From positions 62,001 to 126,000 of the forward strand of contig NZ_KB905467.1 of assembly GCF_000381365.1 (NCBI RefSeq): a stretch of DNA of 64,000 nt. Reading direction: 5' to 3'. The notes beneath the pieces were generated by a model. It searched no databases. It had not been told where the DNA came from and saw only the letters and a program-made list of their open reading frames with translations. The translations under genes were made by a program, and so were the position numbers. Origin of the DNA: Bacteroides salyersiae WAL 10018 = DSM 18765 = JCM 12988 (GTDB lineage Bacteria; Bacteroidota; Bacteroidia; Bacteroidales; Bacteroidaceae). Below, piece by piece: positions 51,069 to 59,425 of this stretch (the stretch's first letter is position 1; each line of letters starts with the position of its first letter).

Positions 51069-53222
51069 ATGAAGAATATAAATAAAATTGTATATTATTT
51101 GCTGATAGCTTCAGCGAATATATTTCTTACTACTGCTCAGCAATTTACCATCGATTTGAATAAGAAATCCTGTGCTAAAGAGGGAATTATTGAAGTTGAA
51201 CTTAGTGGTGAAAATCCGGATAGTTTGGGCGTATTAAGATATTATCAACTTAATTTACCTAACTATGATAAGGCTGTTTATTATGCACAAGATACTTATT
51301 ATGATTATTGGCAGGTAAACGGAAACAGAGTACTTCCTTGGATATTTACACCGAATACTATTGGAGATTTGTTTGTGAAACCTGCTTATGGGGTAGACGA
51401 TCAACAAAACTTGGCATTTAAAAATGCCGGGTTTAAAAATAGGACCAGATATGTATCAAGAAGTGGTTGTTTCATGCAAACTTCACTCAAAGACGGTAAT
51501 GTACTTGCGTTATTGCCATTGGCTAATTCTGAAACAATATCTGATTTATATGTGACCGATGATGGAAAATTGATTTTGCGTGTAGCAAATTATGGAACAC
51601 AGTCGGTTTCGGGGAAAGTGCCTGTATTGGCATGGAGCTTTGGAAGTAATACTAATGAAGCATCTTATTTGCTTTTTAGCCGATTACTAAAACATGACGA
51701 ATATAAAAAGACCATGCGTTTGCGCTATCAGAAAGATTATCCTGAAATGTTTAAGTACTTAGGGTGGTGTACTTGGGAGCAATATAAGAAAGATATTAAT
51801 TCTGAGTTACTTAAAAATGAAATTATAAAGTTGAAAACTATCGATTTGCCAATCCGCTATGCCATTATTGACGATGGACATCTTTCTTCACGTTCTGCAA
51901 AAAATATAAAGAACCAGTTGACAAGTTTTCTTCCTAATGATAAGTTTCCTCAAGGATTTTCTCCTTTACTCTCACTTCGTGAGCCGGATGGTTTGAAATG
52001 GATGGGGCTATGGCAGAATTTCAATGGGTATTGGGGAGGTTTTTCACCCGTAAATAATTTCGGAAATGAAATCAATCAATGTTTGCAAACAATTGAAAAG
52101 ACGGGTTATACGATGCCGCGAATCGATTCAGTGTGTATTTCCAAAGTGTATCATGCATTTTTGGGACAATCGGCATCCGATGGCTTTGATTTTCTGAAAG
52201 TAGATTGGCAAGCTGCTAATTTATACATGCAACGATATAGCGAGAATGCGGCAAGAGGTGCTTTTTTAGCATCAAGAATTGTAGATGACATTGCCGATCG
52301 CTATTTTTCTAATGGGCTTATCAATTGCATGGCTATGAATAATGCGGTTTTACAAAATACTTATCATACAAATGTTACAAGAACCAGTATTGATTATAAA
52401 CTGAATAATATGTTCATGGCCAAAGAACATTTGTTGCAATCTTATCATAATGCTCTTTACATATGTCCTACAGTGTGGGGAGATCATGATATGTTCCACT
52501 CTTCTGATAAAGTATGTGGTGACATAATGGCTTTGTCTAAAGCCATGTCTGGCGGACCGGTTTATTTATCGGATGCTCCTGATCAAATATCTTTTTCTAA
52601 AGTATCACCTTTATGTTATGATGATGGCTTGATAATACGTCCTTTGGCACCTGCTACAGTTATGGAACGTTCGGTATTCACAGCTCCGTTGATTGAACAA
52701 GTGCCTTATTATGTTTCTGCACCATTGGAGAATGGAGTTGCTGCAGTTGTTATTTACAATTTGTGTGTGGATTCTGTGACGGTTTCAGGCACGATCGATT
52801 CTTCTGATTATTCTATGACAGGAACTTTATTGCAACCCTATTCGGGAAAATGGAAGTTACCCGAAGAAGGACTTTTTTTGTATGATTATGATGCGCATAC
52901 AGGATATCCTATCGGTAAAAACAAACATAAATTTCAAATATCAGGATTTGATGATAAATTGTATTTCTTTATACCAATATATAAAGGATGGGCGGTAATT
53001 GGTCGGACAGATAAATATTTATCCCCGGCTACTGTATCTGATATCAAATATAAAAGAAACTCTTTAGAACTGACATTATCTGAGGCTGGTATTTTTGATT
53101 TTTGGATGAAAGAGGGTACCCCTTATGCAGAAAATATTACTTTTACCTCATTGGGAAATGGAATTTGGAGGGCGAATGCCGAGCATATTTCAAATAATAG
53201 AATAATAATATTAAAAAAATAA
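51069..53222 (+). CDS. Sip1/raffinose-synthase-like GH36 enzyme
   Basis: The 717-residue exported protein (signal ending FLTTAQ) has the core of the Sip1/raffinose-synthase subgroup of GH36 (PF05691): KYLGWCTWEQYKKD, AIIDDGHLSS, GFDFLKVDWQ with the nucleophile D379, the later TRTSIDYKLNN whose D442 occupies the acid/base place, WGDHDMFHSSD and SGGPVYLSDAPDQ. Plant relatives transfer galactose from galactinol; bacterial relatives are alpha-galactosidases. Here a secreted hydrolase removing alpha-galactose, perhaps from a sulfated chain, is expected. It sits 5 nt after one sulfatase and just before another. Confidence 0.82.
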   Translation: MKNINKIVYYLLIASANIFLTTAQQFTIDLNKKSCAKEGIIEVELSGENPDSLGVLRYYQLNLPNYDKAVYYAQDTYYDYWQVNGNRVLPWIFTPNTIGDLFVKPAYGVDDQQNLAFKNAGFKNRTRYVSRSGCFMQTSLKDGNVLALLPLANSETISDLYVTDDGKLILRVANYGTQSVSGKVPVLAWSFGSNTNEASYLLFSRLLKHDEYKKTMRLRYQKDYPEMFKYLGWCTWEQYKKDINSELLKNEIIKLKTIDLPIRYAIIDDGHLSSRSAKNIKNQLTSFLPNDKFPQGFSPLLSLREPDGLKWMGLWQNFNGYWGGFSPVNNFGNEINQCLQTIEKTGYTMPRIDSVCISKVYHAFLGQSASDGFDFLKVDWQAANLYMQRYSENAARGAFLASRIVDDIADRYFSNGLINCMAMNNAVLQNTYHTNVTRTSIDYKLNNMFMAKEHLLQSYHNALYICPTVWGDHDMFHSSDKVCGDIMALSKAMSGGPVYLSDAPDQISFSKVSPLCYDDGLIIRPLAPATVMERSVFTAPLIEQVPYYVSAPLENGVAAVVIYNLCVDSVTVSGTIDSSDYSMTGTLLQPYSGKWKLPEEGLFLYDYDAHTGYPIGKNKHKFQISGFDDKLYFFIPIYKGWAVIGRTDKYLSPATVSDIKYKRNSLELTLSEAGIFDFWMKEGTPYAENITFTSLGNGIWRANAEHISNNRIIILKK

Positions 53223-53229
53223 TAGAGTG

Positions 53230-54690
53230 ATGAAAAATTTATTATCGATAAGTTCTTGTGTTGCATTTGCCGGATTGACATCCTGTGCAGGAGGTTCAAC
53301 TTCTGAAAAGCAGATAACTCCCAATATCATATATATTTTAGCCGATGATTTAGGGTATGGGGATATTGGTATTTTGGGTCAAAAAATTATCAAAACACCT
53401 AATATTGACAAGCTGGCTTCTGATGGTATGATTTTTACTAACCACTATTCAGGAGCACCGGTTTCCGGACCATCCAGATGTATACTGATGACCGGAAAAC
53501 ATTCGGGACATAGCAGTATCCGTGGTAATAAAAGTATTGCCGGAGTGGGAGTGGCCCCCATCAACAATAATGATATTACTCTGCCGGAAGCTATCAAGAA
53601 TCAAACAAATTATGTCACAGGTATGTGTGGACGTTGGCATTTAGGAGGTGAATTGACCAATCAAACTCCTTACCATCGTGGTTTTGATTATCATTTTGGC
53701 AAATTGAGTGCAGATTTTCCAAATCATTATGGGGTATTTATAGATTCTTTGTGGGACCAGAATGGAATACATATACCCTATGATAAGTATTCCAAAAAGA
53801 ATATTGAGCCTATGTATGAAAATGGGAAATATTACAATCTTACTGAAGAAGAAAATAGTCATCGGCCAATAAATATGGATAGGTTGGTGACTGATAAGGC
53901 CAAGAATTTCATAAAGAGTAATAAAGATAATCCGTTCTTTTTATATGTGGCTTATTCTCTGATGCATGCTCCGATGGAATACCATGCTGATATGCCGATA
54001 GAGGCGAATGATTGGCCCAAAGAGGAAAGGGCTTTCGCTTCTATGTTGATGAGTCTTGATAAATATGTTGGGGAAATAGTAGCTCAGGTGGATGAACTTG
54101 GTTTAGGCGAGAATACGTTAATTGTATTTACCAGTGATAATGGGGCACACAATGAAGGTGGGCATGATTATCGCTTCTTCCACTCGACTGGTGACTATAG
54201 AGGATTTAAGCGTGATTTGTATGATGGAGGAATGCATACACCTATGCTCGTGCGCTGGACAGGAACTATTCCAGAGGGATCGCAGACGAATCTTTTGTCC
54301 GCTTTTTGGGATGTCATGCCTACTATTTGTGAATTGGCTGGTGCTCCTATTCCGGAACAAACAGATGGGATTTCTTTTGCTCCGACATTGTGTGGTAAAA
54401 CTCAGGAAAAAGTTCATGATTATTTATATTGGGAATTTAACGAGCGTTCGGAACGTGTAAAACCGAGACATGAATATAAACAGGCTGTGGTATTTGATAA
54501 TTGGAAAGTTGTCAAATATATTGATGCCGATAAGATTGAAGTGTACCAATTGGACAAAGACCGTTCGGAATCTAATGATGTGGCCAAAGAGCAACCTGAA
54601 ATAATCGAGAAAGCTTTGCGTTATATGGAAGAGTCTCATCAACAAAATCCTATATTTCCATTGACTAAAGAAGAACGGAATATCAATTAA
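53230..54690 (+). CDS. S1-family sulfatase lipoprotein (Ser-type)
   Basis: The ATG at 53230 is preferred to the GTG one codon earlier. The 486-residue product has a lipobox (GLTSC, Cys19), so it is membrane-anchored, unlike the other sulfatases here. Motifs: PNIIYILADDLGYGDIGILG, maturation serine S79 (VSGPSRCILMTGK), GRWHLGGEL in place of the usual GKWH, HAPMEY, and VFTSDNGAHNEGGHDYRFF, the last resembling arylsulfatase-A-type enzymes. This is the closest relative in the window of the disrupted sulfatase at the end of the locus (shared SSxRGNK-like and GGHD segments). Confidence 0.92.
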   Translation: MKNLLSISSCVAFAGLTSCAGGSTSEKQITPNIIYILADDLGYGDIGILGQKIIKTPNIDKLASDGMIFTNHYSGAPVSGPSRCILMTGKHSGHSSIRGNKSIAGVGVAPINNNDITLPEAIKNQTNYVTGMCGRWHLGGELTNQTPYHRGFDYHFGKLSADFPNHYGVFIDSLWDQNGIHIPYDKYSKKNIEPMYENGKYYNLTEEENSHRPINMDRLVTDKAKNFIKSNKDNPFFLYVAYSLMHAPMEYHADMPIEANDWPKEERAFASMLMSLDKYVGEIVAQVDELGLGENTLIVFTSDNGAHNEGGHDYRFFHSTGDYRGFKRDLYDGGMHTPMLVRWTGTIPEGSQTNLLSAFWDVMPTICELAGAPIPEQTDGISFAPTLCGKTQEKVHDYLYWEFNERSERVKPRHEYKQAVVFDNWKVVKYIDADKIEVYQLDKDRSESNDVAKEQPEIIEKALRYMEESHQQNPIFPLTKEERNIN

Positions 54691-54701
54691 AAGAAGATGT
54701 C

Positions 54702-55766
54702 ATGAAAAAGACAATATTTGCATTAATTATTTGCCTATGTTGCTTAAATAGCGTTTTTGCATTCAAGTATAGTAATACTCCTGCTGGAATGATTTATTTC
54801 GCCAGTCATGGTTATGTTGAGAATAATGAAGTTTTAAATAATCCATATATTATTGGGGGATTGTATACAATGCATTGGTCTGTGATAGAGTCGGAGCAAG
54901 GTAAGTATAATTGGAAAGAGGTGGATGATTTTGTGAATCGCTGGACAAAGGCTGGAAAAAAGGTCGCTTTGCGTATCATGTGGTCAAGTAGTGGCTATTG
55001 GAGAAATCCAGTGGCTGGAAAGCCTACTCCGGCATGGGTATGGAAAGCTGGTGCCAAGTACGCTTATCATAAAGAGAGTAATACTGAATTAGCTTTATTT
55101 TGGGATCCGATATTTAGAGAACATGCCATGAATTTTATGAAAGCTGTCAACAAACACTTTAAAAATAATAAGGAGATACTTTTTATCGATGTTACTCCAG
55201 GAGCAGAAACAAATCCATATCGTTTTGGAACAATCAATAGAAAAGATCCTCAATTTAAAGAATCTTTTTCAAAAGTTCCGGCCAGTGATGGCCGGACTTA
55301 CACAGAAGATTTGTGGACAGAAACAATTAAAAGCTGGATAAAGCAAACTGCCAAAGTAATGACTGATATCCCTTGTTTGGTAACGTTGAATCAAGGAAGT
55401 CTTTTTGGACGGAATAATTTTCCGGTTTTCGGTCAAACAGCCGTGGATAATGGTATGTATGTCGGTCAAAACGGCATACACGAAAACAGCTATCAGGGAA
55501 ATGATGCACTAAGAACTAAATTATTTAACCAATGGAAGAATAAGACTAAATTATTCTTTGAGATGGTTCATGCTGCAGAAACGCAAAACACAGGCTCTAT
55601 GCAAGGAGTTATTGAAGCTGCCAAGCGCATAGATTGTGACTATTTGAATGTGTATCCTCAAGATGTACTTAAATCAACTGTAGGAACCTCCTGCTATAAT
55701 ACAAAATGGGATGAGGCTCTAAAAAATGGCTATAATTATTTCTCATCTAAAGCGAAAGACAAATGA
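54702..55766 (+). CDS. Uncharacterised (beta/alpha)8-type glycosidase-like protein, copy 1
   Basis: The 354-residue exported protein (signal to about 20) is the first of three tandem paralogs. GMIYFASHGYV, NPYIIGGLYTMHWSVIESEQ and GKYNWKEVDDFVNRW resemble the start of GH42-like or other clan GH-A barrels; KKVALRIMW, IDVTPGAETNPYRF and KLFFEMVHAAET look like core strands 3, 4 and 7. E169 (strand 4) and E287 (strand 7) are conserved in all copies and are the likely acid/base and nucleophile. No known family was recognised with certainty. The single-domain size is small for GH42. The gene overlaps the next copy by 4 nt. Confidence 0.7.
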   Translation: MKKTIFALIICLCCLNSVFAFKYSNTPAGMIYFASHGYVENNEVLNNPYIIGGLYTMHWSVIESEQGKYNWKEVDDFVNRWTKAGKKVALRIMWSSSGYWRNPVAGKPTPAWVWKAGAKYAYHKESNTELALFWDPIFREHAMNFMKAVNKHFKNNKEILFIDVTPGAETNPYRFGTINRKDPQFKESFSKVPASDGRTYTEDLWTETIKSWIKQTAKVMTDIPCLVTLNQGSLFGRNNFPVFGQTAVDNGMYVGQNGIHENSYQGNDALRTKLFNQWKNKTKLFFEMVHAAETQNTGSMQGVIEAAKRIDCDYLNVYPQDVLKSTVGTSCYNTKWDEALKNGYNYFSSKAKDK

Positions 55767-56852
55767 TAAGAATAATCCTTTTTTTATTATGTGTTGTTAT
55801 GGGGAGTGTTTCATGTACCGGAAATACGCCACCTAAGACTTCTCCTTCTATTAAGAATCAGACAAATACGAATGGGGGACTGATTTATTTCGCATCGAAA
55901 CAACATCGAGACGATTTGGCTATACAAAATCCTTATATTGTGGGGGCGCTTTACACTATTTATTGGAGTGAATTGGAAAAGAGTAAAGGAGAATATGATT
56001 GGAGCGAGTTGGATGAATTTTTCAAGAAATGGTCGGCCGGAGGTAAAAAAGTAGCTATACGGGTGATATGGATATCTACAGGACTGTGGCCACATGAAGT
56101 GGCGCGTCATCCATCTCCAGATTGGCTTTGGAAGGAAGGGGCCAAGTATTATTATGATGAAAAGACTCAAACGGAGATACCGTTATTTTGGGATCCTATA
56201 TATAATAAACATGCTCTTCGTCTAATGCAAGCTATTTATGATCGTTATGGGAAAGATCCGAATTTGTTATTTGTATCGGCAACACCTGGATATGAAACAT
56301 TTCCTTGTCATCCTAAGACCGGTAGTGTAAGCACTAATTTCTTTGAAGATTTTTCAAAAGTCAGAGATAGTCAAGGGCGGGCTTATTCACCGGAATTATG
56401 GAAAAGTACTGTCAAGAATTGGATATCATCTATTTCTGCGATGTATAGCGATGTACTTACTTTTGTTTCACTTAATCGGGGGGGGGCTGTTTCCTGAAGA
56501 AGATTATTTTCAGTTATTTGGTGAATATTCTGTAGAGTGTCATGTGATGGTTGGGCAGAATGGAATAAAAGCTTCAAGTTACCAGAATCAAAATGGTGGG
56601 CGTTATAAGCTATTTAGACAATGGAAACAGCAGGTTCCTGTTTTCCAAGAGATGGCATTGGCTTCTGGTAATATAGAAAGACAGGTCGGTTCCTTAATGG
56701 GAGTAATGGAAGCGGCAGTAAGAATAGACGCAGACTATTTGAATGTTTATGCCGTCGACGTTCTTAAAGGGACAAAAGGATATAAAGATTATGATCCGTC
56801 TTATGAACAAGCTCTTAAGTTCGGATATGAAAAATTACAATTAAAAAAATGA
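55763..56852 (+). pseudogene. Uncharacterised glycosidase-like protein, copy 2, frameshifted at a G9 run
   Basis: Reading from ATG 55763 the lipoprotein-like product (GSVSC, Cys18) matches copies 1 and 3 up to LNRGG and then stops at 56497. The remaining homology, LFPEEDYFQLFGEYSVEC then VGQNG and on to 56852, continues in another frame. The switch falls exactly in nine Gs at 56478-56486; eight Gs would give R-G-G-L-F, aligning with QGSLF and KGSLF of the paralogs, and a 362-residue protein. Both predicted catalytic glutamates are retained (E178 before the break and the Glu of VFQEMAL after it). The rest of the gene looks intact, so the lesion is recent, switchable, or a sequencing error. Confidence 0.85.
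56478..56486 (+). repeat. G9 homopolymer at the frameshift point
   Basis: Nine consecutive Gs within the coding sequence of paralog copy 2. A change of one G restores the frame, the pattern expected of slipped-strand switching. Confidence 0.95.
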
Positions 56853-57913
56853 TAATTATGCAGGTAAAAAACATTTATCTATTACTGGCTCTTTTATTTT
56901 GCTTTTTTTTAAGAATGAACGCTCAAAAAACGGATTATAGCAAGGGACTGCTTTATTTTGCCAGCTATGAAAGCTCTGAGGATGATTTGGTAAAAAAGAA
57001 TCCATATATCATAGGAGCTGTCAGAACTATAAAATGGGCAAATATAGAGAAAAAGGATGGTGTATATGATTGGAGTTCGATAGATCAGTTTATAGCATCG
57101 TGGGCGAAATACAAAAAGAAAGTAGTATTGAGAATGCAGTGGGTAACAAGTGGCTACTGGAAAGATCCGATGTCTAAAACACCGACTCCCGAATGGGTTT
57201 GGGAAAAAGGAGCTAAATATGCGTTTCATGCTCCCAGCCAGACGGAAATACCATTATTTTGGGATCCGATATACCAACATTATGCTTTACGATTTTTATC
57301 TAAAATAGCAGAACGATACGATAATAATCCAAATATTCTCTTTATTGATATCACTCCGGGAGCTGAAACTAATCCATACCGTTTTCGTTCTATCAATAAA
57401 AAGGATCCGGATTTTAAAAAGGTGTTCATGAATATCGAGTCGAGCAACGGATGTAAGTACAGTGAGGATTTGTGGAAAGAGACTGTTTTAGAATGGTTAC
57501 CTAAAGCTTCTGGTCTATTTAAAAAATTACCGACTGAAGTGGCATTAAATAAGGGCTCTTTATTTGATAATAATAATTTTGAGCTGTTTGGAAATCGGGC
57601 TGTTGAATGTGGAATGTATATTGGACAAAATGGACTTTCGGGCAATCGATACTCCGAAAAGGAATCCGCTAAGGTACAGCTACTGTCATCGTGGGCAAAA
57701 AAAACAAAGATCTTTTTTGAGATGGTCGGTGCGACATCCAAAGATGTAGGATCCCTTAAAGAAATAATGGATGCCGCATTCCGTGGAAAATGCTCTTATT
57801 TGAATGTCTATGCCAAAGACGTTTTAAAAGGTACTAAGGGATTTCCTGAATATGATAATACCTATGAGGAAGCTCTTGAATATGGAAACTCTTTATTAAA
57901 GGAATCTTATTAA
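56849..57913 (+). CDS. Uncharacterised (beta/alpha)8-type glycosidase-like protein, copy 3
   Basis: The 354-residue protein overlaps copy 2 by 4 nt (start ATGATAATTATG; the second ATG at 56858 is possible). Signal peptide ends near RMNAQ. Landmarks match copy 1: GLLYFASYESSEDD, NPYIIGAVRTIKWANIEKKD, KKVVLRMQWVTSGYW, IDITPGAETNPYRF with E173 and KIFFEMVGATS with E291. Copies 1 and 3 are more alike around the first glutamate (GAETNPYRF) than copy 2 (GYETFPCHP), suggesting altered specificity in copy 2. No membrane segment beyond the signal. Confidence 0.7.
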   Translation: MIIMQVKNIYLLLALLFCFFLRMNAQKTDYSKGLLYFASYESSEDDLVKKNPYIIGAVRTIKWANIEKKDGVYDWSSIDQFIASWAKYKKKVVLRMQWVTSGYWKDPMSKTPTPEWVWEKGAKYAFHAPSQTEIPLFWDPIYQHYALRFLSKIAERYDNNPNILFIDITPGAETNPYRFRSINKKDPDFKKVFMNIESSNGCKYSEDLWKETVLEWLPKASGLFKKLPTEVALNKGSLFDNNNFELFGNRAVECGMYIGQNGLSGNRYSEKESAKVQLLSSWAKKTKIFFEMVGATSKDVGSLKEIMDAAFRGKCSYLNVYAKDVLKGTKGFPEYDNTYEEALEYGNSLLKESY

Positions 57914-57925
57914 TATGAACGAGAA

Positions 57926-59416
57926 ATGAATAAATTTTTAACTTTGGCAGCCACTTCATTGGCTGCATTGCAAATGCAAGTTGTGGCGCAGGAAACACGC
58001 CCCAATATTATATATATTATGTCTGATGATCACGCTTTACAGGCTATAAGTGCTTATGGAAGCAGGCTGGCTAAAGTATTACCAACACCTAATCTCGATA
58101 GAATTGCAAATGAAGGGATTCGCATGGATAATTGTTGCGTTACCAATTCTATCAGTGCTCCGAGCCGGGCTTGTATTATGACTGGTCAATATAGTCATAA
58201 AAATGGTGTATATACATTGGATGACGGTCTGTTACCAACGCATGACAATTTTGCTAAAGAGATGCAAAAAGGTGGATATCAGACAGCTATTATCGGGAAG
58301 TGGCATCTGAAATACGAACCTGCAGGTTTTGATTACTATAATGTGTTACCAGGACAAGGTCGTTACAAGAATCCTGTTTTGATTTCCAAAGAAGAACGGA
58401 AAGGAAACACATGCCCTTTTGATAAAACTCCCGGCAAAATCTATCAAGGACATTCTACGGATGTGATAGCGTCTCAGGCTATAAATTGGATGAAAGAGCA
58501 TAAAGATGATAATCAGCCATTTATGTTGATGTGTCATTTCAAGGCCCCTCATAGAAGTTGGGAATATGCAGAACGTTTTTCAGATTTATTGAAAGATGTG
58601 GAAATTCCGGAACCGGAAAATATGTTTGATACTTATGAAGGAAGGGCTTATTACACTAAGTTACAGACAATGAGTTTGGAAGACATGAATGAAAAGGACA
58701 TGAAATGTGAATTACCGGCTAACTTGTCAAGAGATGAATTTCGAAAATGGGCATATCAACGTTATATGAAAGATTATTTACGGTGTATAGCAGGAATTGA
58801 TGAGAATGTTGGGCGTATTTTGAAATTCTTAGACGAGAACGGACTTGCTCAAAATACCGTTATTGTTTATACTTCAGATCAGGGCTTTTATTTAGGAGAG
58901 CATGGATGGTTTGATAAACGATATATGCAAAAAGAGAGTTTAAATATGCCGTTGTTAATACGTTATCCCAATGAGATAAAGCCGGGTAGTACCAATAAGA
59001 GTATCATTATCAATGCCGATTTTGCTCCTACTTTATTGGATTATGCAGGAATTTCAAAACCGAGCTATATGCAGGGTGAAAGTTTCAGAAGTATTTTGAA
59101 AAACGGAAAAGAACCTAAAGGATGGCGTGATGCAATGTATTACCGATACTGGATGCATGGTGACCAACATCATCATACTGTAGCACATTATGGTATTTGC
59201 ACTGAACGGTATAAACTTATTTATTATTATGGTAAGACATTGAACAAGAAAGGAACTCACGAAATGCCTTATACTCCCGATTGGGAACTTTTTGATATGA
59301 AACGCGATCCGCAAGAAATGAGAAACTTCTATAATGATAAACGTTATCGGAAAGTAGTCGCTGACTTAAAGGAGAAGCTATATCAATTGAAAAGTGCTTA
59401 TCAAGATAATGAATAA
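57926..59416 (+). CDS. S1-family sulfatase (Ser-type)
   Basis: The 496-residue exported sulfatase (signal to LQMQVVAQ) begins RPNIIYIMSDDHALQAISAY, with the maturation serine S77 (SISAPSRACIMTG), IIGKWHLK, MCHFKAPHRSWEY and VYTSDQGFYLGEHGWFDKR as metal and substrate motifs. The DDHA...QA start, KAPHR and EHGWFDKR features are like S1 enzymes acting on uronic or galactose-type sulfates such as choline-sulfatase/iduronate-like groups, so its position specificity probably differs from the other sulfatases here. It follows paralog copy 3 by 12 nt. Confidence 0.92.
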   Translation: MNKFLTLAATSLAALQMQVVAQETRPNIIYIMSDDHALQAISAYGSRLAKVLPTPNLDRIANEGIRMDNCCVTNSISAPSRACIMTGQYSHKNGVYTLDDGLLPTHDNFAKEMQKGGYQTAIIGKWHLKYEPAGFDYYNVLPGQGRYKNPVLISKEERKGNTCPFDKTPGKIYQGHSTDVIASQAINWMKEHKDDNQPFMLMCHFKAPHRSWEYAERFSDLLKDVEIPEPENMFDTYEGRAYYTKLQTMSLEDMNEKDMKCELPANLSRDEFRKWAYQRYMKDYLRCIAGIDENVGRILKFLDENGLAQNTVIVYTSDQGFYLGEHGWFDKRYMQKESLNMPLLIRYPNEIKPGSTNKSIIINADFAPTLLDYAGISKPSYMQGESFRSILKNGKEPKGWRDAMYYRYWMHGDQHHHTVAHYGICTERYKLIYYYGKTLNKKGTHEMPYTPDWELFDMKRDPQEMRNFYNDKRYRKVVADLKEKLYQLKSAYQDNE

Positions 59417-59425
59417 TATAAATCG

